A stretch of 64,000 bases of DNA from Candidatus Promineofilum glycogenicum (GTDB lineage: Bacteria; Chloroflexota; Anaerolineae; Promineifilales; Promineifilaceae): positions 124,001 to 188,000 of the forward strand of contig JADJHJ010000010.1 of NCBI GenBank assembly GCA_016707605.1, given 5' to 3'. The position numbers and the translations under genes were made by a program. Below the pieces are notes generated by a model. It had not been told where the DNA came from, ran no database searches, and saw only the letters and a list, made by a program, of their open reading frames with translations. This document shows, piece by piece, positions 26,427-35,679 of the stretch. The number at the start of each line of letters is the position of its first letter. Positions within the stretch are counted from its first letter, which is position 1.

Positions 26427-27791
26427 ATGCCTGTCACAAGGCCGAACATCTTACTGGTCGTCATCGACTGTCTGCGGGCCGACCGCGTCTTCGACTCCGA
26501 CCGCAGCGCCCAGACGCCGGGGCTGAACGCCCTGGCCGAGCGGGGCGTCCTCTTCACCCATCTTATCAGCGCCAACTCGATGACCATCCCGTGCATGACG
26601 ACGATGTTCAGCGGCATGTACCCCGCCCACCACGGCGTCCGCTCCATGGTCGGCGCGCGCGTGGCCGACCACGTGCCGTTGCTGGCCGAGCTGCTGCGCC
26701 AGAACGGCTACCACACCTACGCCGAAGCCACCGGCCCCCTTAGCCCCTACTACCGCCTCGACCGGGGCTTCGACCAGTACGAACTGCGCGACGGCGTCAA
26801 GTCGCCGCTGCTGGGCGACTGGGGCGACAAGCTCATCGCTCGCTTCCGCGACGGCCACTTGCGCGAGCCGTGGTTCGCCTATCTGCACCTGTGGGGCGTC
26901 CATCGCCCGCGGCAGATTCTGCCCGAGTTCAACAAGCCGGAGTATGGTCGCACCGAGTACGACCGCGCCGTCTCCAGCTACGACGCCCGCCTGCGCGAGC
27001 TGCTGAAGGTCATTGACGAAGACAACACCGTCATCCTCGTCACCGGCGACCACGGCGAGAAGATTCCCGAAAACGACCTGGAAAGCCGGGTGGAGTTCCT
27101 GAAGAAGTCGTTCTCCAAGGGCGATGCCGGCAAGGCCACCAGCCCCCTGGTGCGCACCCGCCGCAAGGCGCTGGCCTCGTTGCGCGCCGGCTGGGTGCGC
27201 GGCGCGCGGCTGCTCTACCGCGCCGGCCTGCTCGACAGCCCCCTGGCCACCGTCACCGGCCACGGCTACCACGTCTACGATTCGCTAGTGCGCGTGCCGC
27301 TGGTCGTCGCCGGCGGGCCGGTGGCCGCCTCCGGCCGTCGCGTCGGCCAACAGGTGCGGCAGATCGACATCATGCCGACCATTCTCGACCTGGCCGGGCT
27401 GGCCGGCGACACGCCGGCCACCGTCGACGGCCGCAGCCTGCGCCCGCTGATTCAGGGCCAGCCGCTGCCCGAACTGCCGGCCTTCATCGAGACCTGCCAG
27501 AATTCGCGCCTGCCGTCGTCGTTCTACGGCGTGCGCGCCGGGGGCTATAAGTTCGCCTACGACGCCGAGAACCCCAAGGTTCCCGCCGAGCTATACGACC
27601 TGAACGCCGATCCCGGCGAGACGAAGAACCTGGCCGCGGCCCTGCCGCAGAAGGTTGCCGAACTCAAATCATTGATCGAGAGCCACCAGACCCAGACGGA
27701 AACGGCCGCCGTGGCCCTGACCGACGATATGAGCGACACCGAGATGGCCGGCCTGGCCGAACATCTGCGCAAACTCGGCTACGTGGAGTAA
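26427..27791 (+). CDS. Sulfatase-fold protein with Thr at the nucleophile position
   Basis: 454 residues. Metal ligands are conserved (NILLVVIDCLRADR; ILVTGDHGEKIP; TGHGYHVYDSLVRVPL). In the active-site segment SMTIPCMTTMFSGMYPAHHGV a Thr takes the place of the formylglycine Cys/Ser and Met that of the Arg, as in phosphotransferases such as LtaS or phosphoethanolamine transferases. No membrane helices or signal peptide are visible. The end DLNADPGETKNL is typical of the sulfatase family. It follows a ~135-base leader with the TTCGTAAGT element and precedes a sulfotransferase by 10 bases, so the two are probably co-transcribed. Substrate unknown. Confidence 0.85.
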   Translation: MPVTRPNILLVVIDCLRADRVFDSDRSAQTPGLNALAERGVLFTHLISANSMTIPCMTTMFSGMYPAHHGVRSMVGARVADHVPLLAELLRQNGYHTYAEATGPLSPYYRLDRGFDQYELRDGVKSPLLGDWGDKLIARFRDGHLREPWFAYLHLWGVHRPRQILPEFNKPEYGRTEYDRAVSSYDARLRELLKVIDEDNTVILVTGDHGEKIPENDLESRVEFLKKSFSKGDAGKATSPLVRTRRKALASLRAGWVRGARLLYRAGLLDSPLATVTGHGYHVYDSLVRVPLVVAGGPVAASGRRVGQQVRQIDIMPTILDLAGLAGDTPATVDGRSLRPLIQGQPLPELPAFIETCQNSRLPSSFYGVRAGGYKFAYDAENPKVPAELYDLNADPGETKNLAAALPQKVAELKSLIESHQTQTETAAVALTDDMSDTEMAGLAEHLRKLGYVE

Positions 27792-27801
27792 ACCAAACCT
27801 C

Positions 27802-28443
27802 ATGAAGAAACTATTCGGCAAACTCCTGGGCGAAGCCAAGCCCACCCTGCCCCGCAGCGAACCGATCGTCATCGTCTCCGGCCTGCCGCGCTCCGGCACG
27901 TCGATGATGATGAAGATGCTGGAGGCCGGCGGCATCCCGCCGCTGACCGACAAATTGCGCACTGCCGACAACGACAACCCCAAGGGGTACTACGAGTTCG
28001 AGCGCGTCAAGCAGATGGACAAGGGCGACACCGCCTGGGTGGCCGACGCCCCGGGCAAGGTCGTCAAGGTCATCTCCGCCCTGCTGAAGCACCTGCCGCC
28101 CGGTTACAACTACCAGGTCGTCTTCCTGCGCCGCCACATGTCGGAAATCCTGGCCTCGCAGCGCAAGATGCTCATCAACCGCGGCGAAGACCCGGACAAG
28201 ATGGACGACGCCCAGATGGGCATGTTGTTCGAGAACCACGTCCGCCAGGTGGAGAAGTGGCTGGCCCAGCAGTCCAACATCGAAGTGCTCTACGTCCACT
28301 ACAGCGACGTGATGGCCGATCCCCTGACGGCCATCAACAGCATGAGCCGCTTCCTGGGCCGCGATATGGACGTGCGGGCGATGGCCGAGGTGGTTGACCC
28401 CAACCTCTACCGCAACCGCCAGACGGAGCAGGCCGCGGCCTAG
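27802..28443 (+). CDS. Sulfotransferase-family protein (short form)
   Basis: 213 residues. P-loop-like phosphosulfate site IVIVSGLPRSGTSMMMKMLE; the 3'-phosphate site is degenerate (VVFLRRHMSEILASQRKML has the Arg and Ser). The C-terminal half has SRFLGRDMDVRAM. Members of this short family often accompany sulfatase-like genes in extracellular matrix loci. Ten bases after the upstream stop, 34 bases before the next start: part of an operon running to at least 30.9 kb. Confidence 0.8.
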   Translation: MKKLFGKLLGEAKPTLPRSEPIVIVSGLPRSGTSMMMKMLEAGGIPPLTDKLRTADNDNPKGYYEFERVKQMDKGDTAWVADAPGKVVKVISALLKHLPPGYNYQVVFLRRHMSEILASQRKMLINRGEDPDKMDDAQMGMLFENHVRQVEKWLAQQSNIEVLYVHYSDVMADPLTAINSMSRFLGRDMDVRAMAEVVDPNLYRNRQTEQAAA

Positions 28444-28477
28444 TCGCCGGCCAACGCCGCCGCGCCAGGGTGATGCC

Positions 28478-29776
28478 ATGAAAGTCCTGATGGTCAACAG
28501 CTTCAACTACCTGCGGGGCGGGGCGGAGCGCTGCTGCTTCGACCTGTCCGCGTTGTTGGAAGCCAATGGCCATCAGGTCATCCCCTTCAGCATGGATCAC
28601 CCGCGCAACGTACCCTCGCCCTACGCCGGCTACTTCGTCAGCCACGTCGACTTCCCGACCGAGTTGCGCCAGCCGGGGCTGGGGCCGAAGCTCAACGTCG
28701 CCGAGCGCATCCTCTACTCGCGCGAGGCGCGGCGCAAGATCGAGCAACTCGTGGCCGACACCCGGCCCGACCTCGTCCACATCCACGGCTTCATCCACGA
28801 GATGTCGACGTCCATCCTGCCGGCGCTGAAGAAGGCCGGCCTGCCGGTGGTGCAGACGCTCCACGACTACAAGATCGTCTGCCCCAACACGACCTTCATC
28901 TCCAACGAGTCGGTCTGTGAGCGCTGCCGCGGCCACCGCTACTACAACATCGCCCTTCACCGCTGCAAGCGCGACTCGCGCGTGGCCAGCATCCTGGCCG
29001 GGGCGGAGATGTACTTCCACGAGCTATTCCGCCTCTACCAGCCCAACATCGATGTCTTCATCTCCCCCAGCGCCTTCCTGGCCGACAAGGTCAGCGAGCA
29101 CGGCGTCAGCAAGCCCATCGTCACCATTCCCAACTTCATCAACCCGGCCCAGTTCCGGCCGCACTACGAGCCGGACAACTACTTCCTCTACGCCGGTCGC
29201 CTGGCCCGGCCCAAGGGCATCCTGACCCTGCTGGAAGCCATGCGCCAGGCCGGCGTTGATGCCGAGTTGCGCATCGCCGGCGCGGGCGACCTGGAGAGCG
29301 AGCTGCGCGACTTCGCCGCCGGCCATGGCCTGAGCAACGTCCGCTTCCTGGGCCATCTGGACACGGCCGAACTGACCCACACCATGCAGCACGCCCTGGC
29401 TACCGTCCAGCCCTCGGAGTGGTACGAGAACTACTCCATGACCGTCATCGAGTCGCTGGCCTGCGGCACGCCGGTCATCGGCGCGGCCATCGGCGGCATC
29501 CCCGAACAGGTGCGCGACGGCGTCAACGGCCTGCTGTTCGAGCCGGGCGACGCCGCCCAACTGGCCGAGAAGATCCGCCACCTGCACGCCCACCGCGACC
29601 TGGCCATCGAAATGGGCCGCGCCGGCCGGCAACAGGTCGAGACGATCAACGGCCCCGACGCCCACTATGAACAGACGATGCGGGTCTACGAACGCCTTGC
29701 GCCGCGCCCGGCCTCGACCCGCATCCGCCCGGCGGCGCGCCCCAACGGCCCCGACGCCGCGGAGACACGCGCGTGA
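28478..29776 (+). CDS. Glycosyltransferase family 4
   Basis: 432 residues. N-terminal NSFNYLRGGAERCCFDLSALLE and donor-site signature PSEWYENYSMTVIESLACGTPVIG (E-x7-E) are classic GT4. A central pair of CxxC-like cysteines (VCERCRGHRYYN) resembles a metal-binding insertion seen in a subset of GT4 enzymes. ATG 28478 chosen as MKVLMVNSFN is the normal start. It overlaps the next gene by 4 bases. Confidence 0.88.
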   Translation: MKVLMVNSFNYLRGGAERCCFDLSALLEANGHQVIPFSMDHPRNVPSPYAGYFVSHVDFPTELRQPGLGPKLNVAERILYSREARRKIEQLVADTRPDLVHIHGFIHEMSTSILPALKKAGLPVVQTLHDYKIVCPNTTFISNESVCERCRGHRYYNIALHRCKRDSRVASILAGAEMYFHELFRLYQPNIDVFISPSAFLADKVSEHGVSKPIVTIPNFINPAQFRPHYEPDNYFLYAGRLARPKGILTLLEAMRQAGVDAELRIAGAGDLESELRDFAAGHGLSNVRFLGHLDTAELTHTMQHALATVQPSEWYENYSMTVIESLACGTPVIGAAIGGIPEQVRDGVNGLLFEPGDAAQLAEKIRHLHAHRDLAIEMGRAGRQQVETINGPDAHYEQTMRVYERLAPRPASTRIRPAARPNGPDAAETRA

Positions 29777-30930
29777 AAAAGAGAATCGCCTACATTGGCA
29801 TCAAAGCCCTGCCGGCCAACGCCGGCGTCGACACCGTCGTCGAGAAGATCGTCGGCCGCCTCGACCGCGCCCGCTACGAGCCGGTCGTCTACGTCAACCG
29901 CGCCCTCGTCCCCGCCGGCGTGACCATTCCCGGCGTCCGCCTGGTGCGCATTCCCACGCTGTCGGGCAAGTACTTCAACGCCCCGCTGCTCTTCCTGCTG
30001 TCGGCGCTCCACGCCCTCTTCCTGGGCAACTACCACCTGGTCAACGTCCACAGCGTCGAGACGTGCTTCGTTCTGCCCATCCTGCGCCTGCGCTACAAGG
30101 TCATCGTCACCGCCCACGGCCTGCTGAGCAAGGAGCCGCCCGAGCTGAGCAAGTGGGGCCGCCTGAAGCCCCTGCTGCGGCTGACCGAGTGGCCCTTCGT
30201 CTACCTGTCCAACCTGCGCACCAGCGTCTCTAAGCCCGACAAGGAGTATCTGGAGGCGACCTACGGCCGCGCCGTCCACTACCTGCCCAACGGTGTGGAC
30301 GAACTGAAGCCCGACCTGGAGCGCGCCCGGGCGCTGCTGGCCGAGCACGGCCTGGAGCCGGGCAAATACCTGCTCTTCTCCGCCGGGCGCATCGTGCCGC
30401 GCAAGGGCTGCCACTTCGTCCTCGAGGCGCTGCGCGGGCTGGGCGCCGACACGCGCCTGCTGGTCGTCGGCGACACCAGCCACGTGCCCGACTACACCGC
30501 CCAACTCATGGCCCTGGCCGACGAGCGCGTGCGCTTCGCCGGCTTCATCTCCAGCAAAGAACTGCTCTTCGGCCTCATCGCCCTGTCGCAACTCTACGTC
30601 TTCCCCACCACCTACGAAGCGATGGCCATCACCCTGCTGGAAGTGGCCGCGCTGCGCATCCCGCTGGTGGCCAGCGACATCCCCGAAAACCGGGTCGTCT
30701 TGCCGGAGCAGGCGCTCTTCTTCCGCTCGGCCGACGTGGCCGACCTGCGGGCGCGCATCCAATGGGCCTTGAGCCACGAACCTGAAATGAAGGAACTGGC
30801 CGCCGCCGCCTATCAGCGCGTCGCCCACTCCTACCATTGGCCGACAATCATCGCCACCTACGAACAACTCTATGACCGGCTGCTCTTCAACTCGCGCCCG
30901 GTCGCCCGCGCGGCGGAGCACACCGACTGA
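29773..30930 (+). CDS. Glycosyltransferase family 4
   Basis: 385 residues, starting at GTG 29773 in a GTGA overlap with the upstream stop. IGIKALPANAGVDTVVEKIVGRL, the hinge with YLPNGVDELKPDLER, SAGRIVPRKGCHFVLEAL and TTYEAMAITLLEVAALRIPLVA (E-x7-E) define GT4. Translationally coupled to the preceding GT4, suggesting consecutive steps on the same glycan. Confidence 0.88.
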   Translation: MKKRIAYIGIKALPANAGVDTVVEKIVGRLDRARYEPVVYVNRALVPAGVTIPGVRLVRIPTLSGKYFNAPLLFLLSALHALFLGNYHLVNVHSVETCFVLPILRLRYKVIVTAHGLLSKEPPELSKWGRLKPLLRLTEWPFVYLSNLRTSVSKPDKEYLEATYGRAVHYLPNGVDELKPDLERARALLAEHGLEPGKYLLFSAGRIVPRKGCHFVLEALRGLGADTRLLVVGDTSHVPDYTAQLMALADERVRFAGFISSKELLFGLIALSQLYVFPTTYEAMAITLLEVAALRIPLVASDIPENRVVLPEQALFFRSADVADLRARIQWALSHEPEMKELAAAAYQRVAHSYHWPTIIATYEQLYDRLLFNSRPVARAAEHTD

Positions 30931-30959
30931 GCCGCCCGCCGGTCACACCCCCTTCGTGG

Positions 30960-30965
30960 TACAAT
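30960..30965 (+). promoter_or_regulatory. Candidate -10 element before the co-polymerase gene
   Basis: TGGTACAAT reads as an extended -10 (hexamer 30960-30965) in the 156-base gap. No good -35 is seen at the usual distance. Confidence 0.35.
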
Positions 30966-31086
30966 TCAGCTATCACGGCGCAATGCCCGGACGCCCGGCC
31001 ACGAGCGAAAGAGAGTTCGTAATTGAAGCCTGCTATTGTCGGTAATTGAACAGCTAAGGAAGCGAGTTGAGGAGCAACGCAAAATC

Positions 31087-32607
31087 ATGGAGCTAAGAAG
31101 TTACCTCTCCATTCTCCGGCGACGCCTTTGGATCGTCGTCGCCAGTGTCATTCTGGGCACGGCCATCGCCGCGGCGATCACCTTTCTGGCCACGCCGCAG
31201 TATACGGCGTCGACCACCGTCCGCGTCCTGACCGTCGGCAGCGGCACGATCACCGAGGCGCGCCCGGACATCAACTACACCGAGCGCCTGGTCAACACCT
31301 ATTCGCGCATCATCACCAGCAGCACCGTGCGCCGGCAGATCATGGACGATCTGGGGCTGGAGGCGCTGCCGACGATCTCCGTGCAGACCATCCCCACCAC
31401 GGAACTGATCCGCATCACCGCCGAAGCGACCGACCCCGAAGACGCGCGCGACATCGCCAACGCCGCCGCGCAAGTGCTGGTCGATCAAAACCTGGAGTTC
31501 TATAGCGGCGGCGCGGGGCAGACGCTACAGCAGATCCTCAGCGAGCAACTGACCACGGCCGAGGTCGAGCTTGACCAGGCCCGCGCCGACTACGCCGAAG
31601 CGCTGGCCGCCTCGCCCCAGAACGAGGCCGCCCTGTCCATCGCCAGCCAGGCCCTCGAAGTGCGCGAGCGCACTTACACCTCGCTGCTGACCCAGTACGA
31701 AGCCGCCCGCCTTGAAGAAGCGGTGCGCGGCAACGCCATCTCCGTCATCGAAGAGGCCACCGCGCCCAACCGCCCGTCTAAGCCGCGCCACGCCGTCAAC
31801 ATCGCCCTCGGCCTGGCCATCGGCCTTGTCAGCGGCGTCGGCCTGGCCTTCCTGCTGGAGAATCTGGACACGACGCTCTACACCACCGAGCAGATCGAGA
31901 GCGCCACGCAGATGATGACCGTCGGCCAGGTTCCGGCGGCCAAGGACGACCTCTCCATCGCCCGGCTGGGCAGCGGCCACTACCCGCAACTTGAATCGTT
32001 CCGGCGGCTGCGCACCAACATCCTGGCCGCCAGCAACAGCGGTTCGCAAGTCGTCCTGTTGACCAGCGCCAAGCGCGGCGAGGGCAAGTCCACCGTCTCC
32101 GGCAACCTGGCCGTGACCGTGGCCCAGAGCGGGCGCGAAGTCGTCGTCGTTGACTGCGACCTGCGCCTGCCGACCGTCCACAAGCTGTTCGACCTGAACA
32201 ACAAGCGCGGCCTGACCAACATTCTGGCCAACGAAGTCGCCATCGACGAGGCCATCCAGTACAGCGCCTTCCCGCGCGTCCAGGTCATCACCAGCGGCCC
32301 GCTGCCGCCCAACCCGACGGAACTGCTCGGCTCGCAACGCATGTTGGACCTGATCGAGCAACTGAAGACGACGTTCGACTTCATCATCCTCGACACGCCG
32401 GCGCTGCTGTCGGTGGCCGACGCCGCCGTGCTGGCCCCCGCGGTCGACAACGTCATCCTCGTCGTGGCTCAGGCCCAGACCCGCCGCGGCGACGTGCAGG
32501 CCGTGCGCCAGCAGTTGTCCAACGTCCGCGTCAAGTCGCTCGAAGTCGTCGTCAACCGCGCCGAGCCGAACGGCAGCTACGCTTATTACGAGTCGGAAGC
32601 ACGATGA
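31087..32607 (+). CDS. Chain-length regulator fused to BY-kinase domain (Wzc/CpsCD-like)
   Basis: About 506 residues from ATG 31087, picked because MELRSYLSILRRRLW is the normal start of Wzz domains and GAGGAG lies 12 bases upstream; TTG 31036 is the alternative. Order: first helix (WIVVASVILGTAIAAAITFL), periplasmic or extracytoplasmic Wzz domain with coiled coil (~140-215), second helix (NIALGLAIGLVSGVGLAFLL), and a tyrosine-kinase domain with Walker A (SAKRGEGKSTVSGN), Walker A' (VVVVDCDLRLP) and Walker B (FDFIILDTP). The C-terminal Tyr cluster is very short (SYAYYESEAR). It controls polymer length in Wzy-type export, with the ligase-like and flippase genes nearby. Confidence 0.92.
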   Translation: MELRSYLSILRRRLWIVVASVILGTAIAAAITFLATPQYTASTTVRVLTVGSGTITEARPDINYTERLVNTYSRIITSSTVRRQIMDDLGLEALPTISVQTIPTTELIRITAEATDPEDARDIANAAAQVLVDQNLEFYSGGAGQTLQQILSEQLTTAEVELDQARADYAEALAASPQNEAALSIASQALEVRERTYTSLLTQYEAARLEEAVRGNAISVIEEATAPNRPSKPRHAVNIALGLAIGLVSGVGLAFLLENLDTTLYTTEQIESATQMMTVGQVPAAKDDLSIARLGSGHYPQLESFRRLRTNILAASNSGSQVVLLTSAKRGEGKSTVSGNLAVTVAQSGREVVVVDCDLRLPTVHKLFDLNNKRGLTNILANEVAIDEAIQYSAFPRVQVITSGPLPPNPTELLGSQRMLDLIEQLKTTFDFIILDTPALLSVADAAVLAPAVDNVILVVAQAQTRRGDVQAVRQQLSNVRVKSLEVVVNRAEPNGSYAYYESEAR

Positions 32608-32705
32608 GTAATTACGAATTAGGAATTACGAATTAAGAATGGAGAGTGAAGCCATCGCGGCGCTTCCTGAACTCCTCAATCCTAATTCCTAATTCCTAAC
32701 TCTCT
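32608..32705. repeat. Imperfect inverted repeat of 'AATTACGAATTAGG' words
   Basis: About 32606-32640 (TAATTACGAATTAGGAATTACG) and 32676-32705 (CCTAATTCCTAATTCC) are imperfect reverse complements. It is the only strongly AT-rich spot between 31 and 36 kb. The repeat fills the whole gap between two operon genes. Confidence 0.75.
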
Positions 32706-32714
32706 AGGATTGTC

Positions 32715-33578
32715 ATGCGCGTAGACTTCATGATCATCGGCGCCCAGAAGGCGGGCACAACCAGCCTGGCCGCCCAACTGGCGGCCCACCCGCAGGTCTG
32801 CTTCTGCCGCGAGAAGGAGCCGGGCTACTTCCACCAGACGGCCGACTGGCGCGCCGGTCTCGACGGCTACCACGCCCTCTACGACCCGCGCCCCGGCCAA
32901 CTGCTGGGCGAGGCCTCGACCTTCTACACCTTCTTCCCGGAGTATCGCGGCACGGCCGAACGCCTCCACGACTACAACCCGGCCCTGAAGCTCATCTACG
33001 TCATGCGCCAGCCCGTCGAGCGCGTCATCTCCCTTTACACCCACAACTTCGTGCGCGAGATCGAGAAGCGCCCGCCCGACGTCGCCGTCTTCGCCGACCC
33101 GCAATACGTCGACCGCAGCCGCTACGGCGTGCAGATCCGCCCCTACCTGGAGCTGTTCGGCCCGGAGAACGTACTGCTGCTCGTCTTCGAGGAGTACACC
33201 GCCGACCCGATCGCCGCCCTCGACCGCGTCGCCGGCTTCCTGGGCATCGACCCCGCCCCCTTCGCCGAGACGGACACGACGCCGCTGCACCAGTCCGTCG
33301 GCCAGCCCTATCTGCGCTCCCAGGCGTTGCGCGACTTCACCAAAAGCGGCGTCTTCCAGAAGCTGCGCGATCTCGTCCCCGCCGCCGTCCGCCAGCCCAT
33401 TCGCCACCGCTTGCTGTCCAACACCATCACCGAGAAGCCCGCCTTCGCCCGCGAGACGAAGCTGGCCCTGTGGCGGCTGCTGGAGGACGACGTCAATACC
33501 GTTGAACAACTGCTCGGCCGCCGCCTCGACGCGTGGCGGCAGGGGTACAGCGTACCGGAAACCTCAGAGGTCTTCTGA
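32715..33578 (+). CDS. PAPS-dependent sulfotransferase
   Basis: 287 residues. MIIGAQKAGTTSLAAQLAAHP (phosphosulfate loop) and LIYVMRQPVERVISLYTHNF (3'-phosphate site with Arg and Ser) are complete, and KEPGYFHQ matches the acceptor-side motif of carbohydrate sulfotransferases. First of three consecutive sulfotransferase genes. Confidence 0.9.
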   Translation: MRVDFMIIGAQKAGTTSLAAQLAAHPQVCFCREKEPGYFHQTADWRAGLDGYHALYDPRPGQLLGEASTFYTFFPEYRGTAERLHDYNPALKLIYVMRQPVERVISLYTHNFVREIEKRPPDVAVFADPQYVDRSRYGVQIRPYLELFGPENVLLLVFEEYTADPIAALDRVAGFLGIDPAPFAETDTTPLHQSVGQPYLRSQALRDFTKSGVFQKLRDLVPAAVRQPIRHRLLSNTITEKPAFARETKLALWRLLEDDVNTVEQLLGRRLDAWRQGYSVPETSEVF

Positions 33579-33601
33579 GACCCTTGAGTTCTGACCCAGC
33601 C

Positions 33602-34504
33602 ATGTCCAACCTCACCCTCTCCGACTTCAACCGCCGTAACATCTCCTTCGGCCTGTTCCGCCTCTACAAAGGCGCGGCTCAGCGCCTCGGTGGCCTGGCC
33701 CGCGCCAACGACACGGCCCGGACGGTGGTCTTCATCCTCGGCATCCAGCGCGCCGGAACCAGCCTCATGTACTGGGTCTTCGAGCGCGACCTCCAGGCCC
33801 GCATCTACCGCGAGACCAGCGAACTGACCAGCGGCGACACGCTGGAGCACGTGCGGCTCAACCCGCTGCCGGCCGTCAAGGCCCGCCTGGCCCGCGACAA
33901 AGCGTCGCTCATCGTCCTGAAGCCGCTGGTCGAGTCGCAGCGCGTCCACGAACTGACCGCCGCCTTCCCCGGCTCGAAAGTTCTGTGGCAATACCGCCAC
34001 TATCAGGACGTGGCCTCGTCCAACCTGAAGGCGTTCGGCCAGGACAACGGCCTCAAAGACCTGCGCCCGTTCGTGCAGGACGACCCCGACAACTGGCGCT
34101 CGCAACACAGCACGGCCGAGACGCGCGACACCATCCGCCGCTTCTTCCGCGAAGACATGAACCCCTACGACGCGGCGGCCCTCTTCTGGTGGGCGCGCAG
34201 CCGGCTCTACTTCGACCTGGGGCTGGAGGGCGACCGCAACGTTATGCTCTGCCGCTACGAAGACCTGGCCACCGACCCGGCGGCCACCATGCGCCGCATC
34301 TACGCCTTCCTCGGCCGGCCCTTTCCCGGCGACCACATCGTGCGCGACGTTCACCCCCAGTCGGTGGGCAAGGGGCGCGTCTCTCGCCTCAGCCCGGAGG
34401 TTGATGCCCTGTGCGCCGACCTGCTGGCCCGCTTCGACCGGCTGAACGACCGCGCCGCGCCCGCGCCACACCCGACGACCGCCGCGCCTCAACCGGCGCG
34501 TTGA
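33602..34504 (+). CDS. Sulfotransferase-family protein
   Basis: 300 residues. The P-loop-like LGIQRAGTSLMYWVFERD is followed by a 3'-phosphate-type stretch WQYRHYQDVASSNLKAFG (Arg and Ser present) and by CRYEDLATDPAATMRRIYAFLG, the usual end of the fold. It differs clearly from the two flanking sulfotransferases, so the three are not recent copies. ATG 33602 lies 23 bases after the previous stop. Confidence 0.82.
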   Translation: MSNLTLSDFNRRNISFGLFRLYKGAAQRLGGLARANDTARTVVFILGIQRAGTSLMYWVFERDLQARIYRETSELTSGDTLEHVRLNPLPAVKARLARDKASLIVLKPLVESQRVHELTAAFPGSKVLWQYRHYQDVASSNLKAFGQDNGLKDLRPFVQDDPDNWRSQHSTAETRDTIRRFFREDMNPYDAAALFWWARSRLYFDLGLEGDRNVMLCRYEDLATDPAATMRRIYAFLGRPFPGDHIVRDVHPQSVGKGRVSRLSPEVDALCADLLARFDRLNDRAAPAPHPTTAAPQPAR

Positions 34505-34519
34505 AAGGAGCTAAGAACC

Positions 34520-35650
34520 ATGACCCAGGCGACCCCGCCCTTGACCGCCAACGGGCCGATCTTCATCGTCGGCTACATCCACACCGGCACCAGCTTGCTC
34601 AAGAGCATGTTGCGCCGCGACCCGTCGCTCTTCGCCGCCGCCGGCGAAACCCACTTCTTCCAGGACCTGACCCGCTATCGCCGGCGCTTCGCCAACCTCG
34701 ACGACCCGCAGGTTTTCCGTGACTTCGTCACCCTCATCGTCGCCCTGGCCTATCTGGGCACCAAGCGGGCCAACGAGCGGCGCGACGAGTACGACCTGGC
34801 TACGTTCAATCTAACCGAGGCCCAGTTTGACGGGCTGGTGACCGCCGTGCAGGCCGCCGCCGCCGCCGTGCCCGCCGACCAGCGCCACGCCGCCCTGTTC
34901 GGCCTGGTCATGGACGAACTGACCCGGCTCAATGGCTGCCGGCGTTGGCTGGAGAAGACGCCCGAACACGTCTACTTCCTGCAACAGATCCTCAGCGTCC
35001 GCCCCGACGCCCGCGTCATCGAGCTGGTGCGCGACCCCCGCGCCGCCCTGGCCTCGCGCAAGCACCGCCGCACCGACGAGTGGCTCGACGCCAAAGAGGC
35101 CCACGAGCAGGTCTCGCCCGACCGCTCCACCAACTTCGACCCGCTCATCGACAGCTACATGTGGAAAGAGTCCATCGACTCCGCCCGCGACGCCCGCCGC
35201 AACTTCCCCGGCCGCGTCCTGTCGGTGCGCTATGAGGACATGGTCGCCCGGCCCGAAGAAACCATCCGCCACATCGGCCGCTTCCTCGACGTGCCCTTCC
35301 GCCCGGAGTTCCTGCAAGTGGGCTGGATCAACGCCACCACCAAGGACGCCGCCAACGCCGCCGACGGCATCAGCAAGGCCGCCGTCGACCGCTGGAAGCA
35401 GAGCCTGTCGCCGCAGGAGATCTACGTCTGCCAGACCGCCCTGCGCCGCGAGATGAAGGAGTTCGGCTACGCCGCCGCGCCGGTCGGCGTGGGCGGCGTG
35501 GTCAAAGCGCCGGTCGTGCTGGGCCGCAGCGCCGTCCACCTGGTGGCGCGGCTGGGCAAGCGGCGGCCGGCGGGCATCGACCAGCGCCGCGGCGACACCG
35601 TGCAGCGCGTCTACCGGCGCATGACCCGCACCCTGGGCATCCAGAAGTAG
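34520..35650 (+). CDS. Sulfotransferase-family protein
   Basis: 376 residues. FIVGYIHTGTSLLKSMLRRD, LEKTPEHVYFLQQIL and IELVRDPRAALASRKHR fit the sulfotransferase fold of the tyrosylprotein/PF13469 type, and VRYEDMVARPEETIRHIGRFL is the typical late helix. A GAAAGGAG ribosome site precedes ATG 34520. The C-terminal ~60 residues (VLGRSAVHLVARLGKRR) are basic and possibly membrane-associated. Confidence 0.85.
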   Translation: MTQATPPLTANGPIFIVGYIHTGTSLLKSMLRRDPSLFAAAGETHFFQDLTRYRRRFANLDDPQVFRDFVTLIVALAYLGTKRANERRDEYDLATFNLTEAQFDGLVTAVQAAAAAVPADQRHAALFGLVMDELTRLNGCRRWLEKTPEHVYFLQQILSVRPDARVIELVRDPRAALASRKHRRTDEWLDAKEAHEQVSPDRSTNFDPLIDSYMWKESIDSARDARRNFPGRVLSVRYEDMVARPEETIRHIGRFLDVPFRPEFLQVGWINATTKDAANAADGISKAAVDRWKQSLSPQEIYVCQTALRREMKEFGYAAAPVGVGGVVKAPVVLGRSAVHLVARLGKRRPAGIDQRRGDTVQRVYRRMTRTLGIQK

Positions 35651-35679
35651 CGCCCGCCGCCACCCACACGGAGAGACGC

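Noticed and set aside
32715..35650. Three consecutive sulfotransferases as recent tandem duplicates
   Set aside because: Their phosphosulfate loops, lengths (287, 300 and 376 residues) and remaining sequence differ too much; they look like separate subfamilies.
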